DNA of 64,000 nt. Source: Venturia oleaginea (Eukaryota > Ascomycota > Dothideomycetes > Venturiales > Venturiaceae). The notes under the pieces were generated by a model. That model was given only the letters and a program-made list of their open reading frames with translations, had not been told where the DNA came from and ran no database searches. The position numbers were made by a program, and so were the translations under genes. Location: the NCBI GenBank assembly GCA_013176395.1, contig JABMLP010000012.1, positions 992,001 to 1,056,000 on the forward strand, read 5' to 3'. Shown piece by piece: positions 62,102 to 64,000 of this stretch (its first letter is position 1; each line of letters begins with the position of its first letter).

Positions 62102-63960
62102 ATGTCCCTGTGCAAGTTGTGCGATCAGCTTGGAATTGAGAGGTTCTCTTTTAAAGACAATCCAAAGGAGCAACCATTTGGTGCTCCTGTTGAGGAAATC
62201 GATGACTATTACGAAGAAGCCAGTGAAGGAGAACAAGGTGATGATGAGTGGGATGAAGACGCGTGTCGAGAAAGAGAGAGGTACTACACCAAAGCATGGT
62301 GTGTCTTTCAAAATCTCCAACGACTGACAGAACTAGGGAGAACAGGATAGTTTTGGGGAAAATCAGCGACATTGTTCCACGTTCAGAGAGCTGCATTCTG
62401 TGTAAACAATTCGCTCGCTATCTTGCAGGGCAAACGTGTGGGCCTAACGACACCTTCGAAGCTTCCTTCACGACATGGGGCAACTTTACGATAAGGTCTC
62501 GTGGTCAAAGAGAGGTTTCGCGAATCGACGTCAATTTGATTCCGGAGACTGGTGATACAACTTGGGGCCCCTTTTTGCCTCAAGAAGGTCCAGTGGCCCA
62601 TCAACGGAGAACAATTGTCGAGCTCCACAAGTGCAGCCATCCTATCCCTAGGACGAGTGATTTCACCCTGACCACAAGCGACGCATCGCTACCGAAGGAC
62701 CAACGATTCAGCGGCCGATTGGTGAATACTAAAGCAGACCTAGGACTTTTGAAATACTGGATCAACGTTTGTCGAGAACACCATGGAGACAAATGCTCGA
62801 AATCGATCTGGCCATCAACCGTCCCTCGAAATCTGGTATCTTTGTTGCTCATTGATGTACATCGAATGTGTATCGTTGACGCTCCTATAGGATCTTGCTA
62901 TGTTGCGCTGAGCTATTGCTGGGGTAGGGTAGTCTCATTGAAGCATTTGACCCATAATTCTCTCCAATTGCGAACGGACGGCACCTGTGTCGAGCTCGAA
63001 GCCAACCTCCCAGCTACCATCAAAGACGCGATATCGGTTGCGAACGATATTGGCGAACGATACCTATGTGTAGTCGCACTGTGCATTAACCAAGATGATC
63101 CTGCCTCCCAGAACATTCAGCTGGCCTAAATGGGGCTCGTCCACTCGATGGCCGGTTTTGTTATTATAGCTGCCGCTGGCGACGACGCAAATGCTGGTCT
63201 ACCTGGGATACGCCCCAAAACTCGTCAAAATAAACAAGTATTACGTGTAGGTGACAAACCGATGGTGACAGTGATTGATGGATCGTACTAAAAGGGAGTT
63301 GAGTCGTCGGCATGGGTGACAAAAGCCTGGACGATGTAAGAAAAAGCACTGGCGAAGCGGACCTTGATTTTCACTGAAGAACAGATCTACTGGCACTGTT
63401 GGGGAGCGACTTGGTTTGAGGAGACTGTCCTTGAGAATGCTGTCAAACCGGACCTTGATCGGCATCATGCCATTGCTGGGCCATCTGATGTTGACTTTTC
63501 TGAGGCCATGCAGCAATACTATCACTTCTATAAGATGCTAGTGGTCAGCTATATGCAGCGCCAGCTCAGCTCCAGATCCAACACCGTAAACGCTTTCACC
63601 AGTATATCGCAGGCACTCTCCGTTGTTGGGAATGACTCATTCCACTGGGGTCTGCCCGAATCTCAATTCGGATACGCTTTATCCTGGAACCTGGTACACG
63701 AGCAAGAGAGAAATACTGCGCTATGTCCTGTGTTCAAAGAGAAGGGGGACGAGACTTTGTTGGAGTACAATGTCCATGCTGGAGCTGGACATCTCGAATG
63801 AACGGTTCAATCAACAGCAACTGGATCAATTGGGAGGGAAGCACCGAGTTAGAACTAGATATCATCTTCTACCGGCAAAGCAGCGATGGCAGGTTGCAGA
63901 GAACATGGCATGATGGAAGTCGTGGCAAAGTGCTTCCTTCCTATCCAAACCAAGACTCTC
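62102..63960 (+). pseudogene. HET-domain (heterokaryon incompatibility) gene, broken and running off the window
   Basis: Starts MSLCKLCDQLGIERFSF with an acidic segment and shifts frame near 62330, then SCILCKQFARYLAG and DVNLIPETGDTTWGPFL. The HET domain proper has HRMCIVDAPIGSCYVALSYC with WGR (ALSYCWG signature) and AISVANDIGERYLCVVALCI then NQDDPASQNIQLA (normally RYLWVDALCIxQD). In-frame TAA stops follow at 63127-63129, 63289-63291 and 63340-63342, the last in the position of glutamine in WT(Y)QEK; beyond them ALAKRTLIFTEEQIYWHC and a helical region continue to 63801. HET proteins trigger cell death in incompatible hyphal fusions. This allele should be non-functional. Confidence 0.82.
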
Positions 63961-64000
63961 TTATGCTACAACAGTGGAAAGGACATCCTCAATTAATTGA

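Overview
The window is nuclear DNA of a filamentous ascomycete (Pezizomycotina). The evidence is many 45-100 nt GT..AG introns with CTAAC/TGAC-type branch sites, fungal-only families (GT69/CAP59 mannosyltransferase, 2EXR, HET, DUF5519, TRI12-like efflux pump, UvdE), and fungal transposon families (chromodomain Ty3/Gypsy, pogo/Fot-type DDE, PIF/Harbinger). A plant-associated or saprotrophic member of the Leotiomycetes is a guess only; I cannot name the species.

Layout. 0-9.4 kb is ordinary gene space: the end of a class II aldolase, a DUF5519 protein, an FAD monooxygenase, a GT69 mannosyltransferase, a TRI12-like MFS pump and a frame-broken unknown gene. 9.7-12.7 kb is a pogo-type DNA transposon with a second, shortened pogo-type element inserted in it. 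13-14.2 kb holds an inverted-repeat element and a small secreted cysteine-rich protein gene. 14.3-27.9 kb is a retrotransposon nest. It contains a truncated Gypsy copy, a foreign gag fragment, and a complete but dead chromodomain Gypsy on the minus strand. The Gypsy copy is itself interrupted by a solo LTR (TSD CCTAT), a 1.7-kb insertion with a 14-bp duplication, and a 1.5-kb terminal-repeat element with no visible coding capacity (TSD ATTCC). Directly at the LTR edge lies a 968-bp inverted copy of part of the MFS pump gene, with no difference seen, fused to a decayed methyltransferase.

28.9-41 kb is a gene-poor accessory region. It holds relics of a methyltransferase, a CmcJ/NvfI-like oxidoreductase, a short-chain dehydrogenase and a PhyH-type dioxygenase, a Harbinger transposon with a mutated catalytic residue, a second secreted cysteine-rich protein, and a few intact small or unknown genes. 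41.6-50.7 kb has a 2EXR protein, another pogo copy inserted 53 bp beyond the stop codon of a GH3 beta-xylosidase, and, divergent from that enzyme, an MFS sugar transporter; together these look like a xylan-sugar release and uptake pair. 50.7-54 kb contains G-rich repeats, hairpins and F-box-type relics. 54-61 kb has the UV-damage endonuclease UvdE and a cytochrome-b5 fused front-end desaturase. The window closes in a HET-domain gene broken by TAA stops.

The most unusual items are: two Gypsy copies that carry different X_XXY_YYZ heptamers at the same place before the gag stop, with pol in the -1 frame; the LTR-bounded identical gene fragment; and the concentration of decayed secondary-metabolism genes beside transposons. 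Gene models were built by eye from splice consensus and family motifs, with no alignments run.
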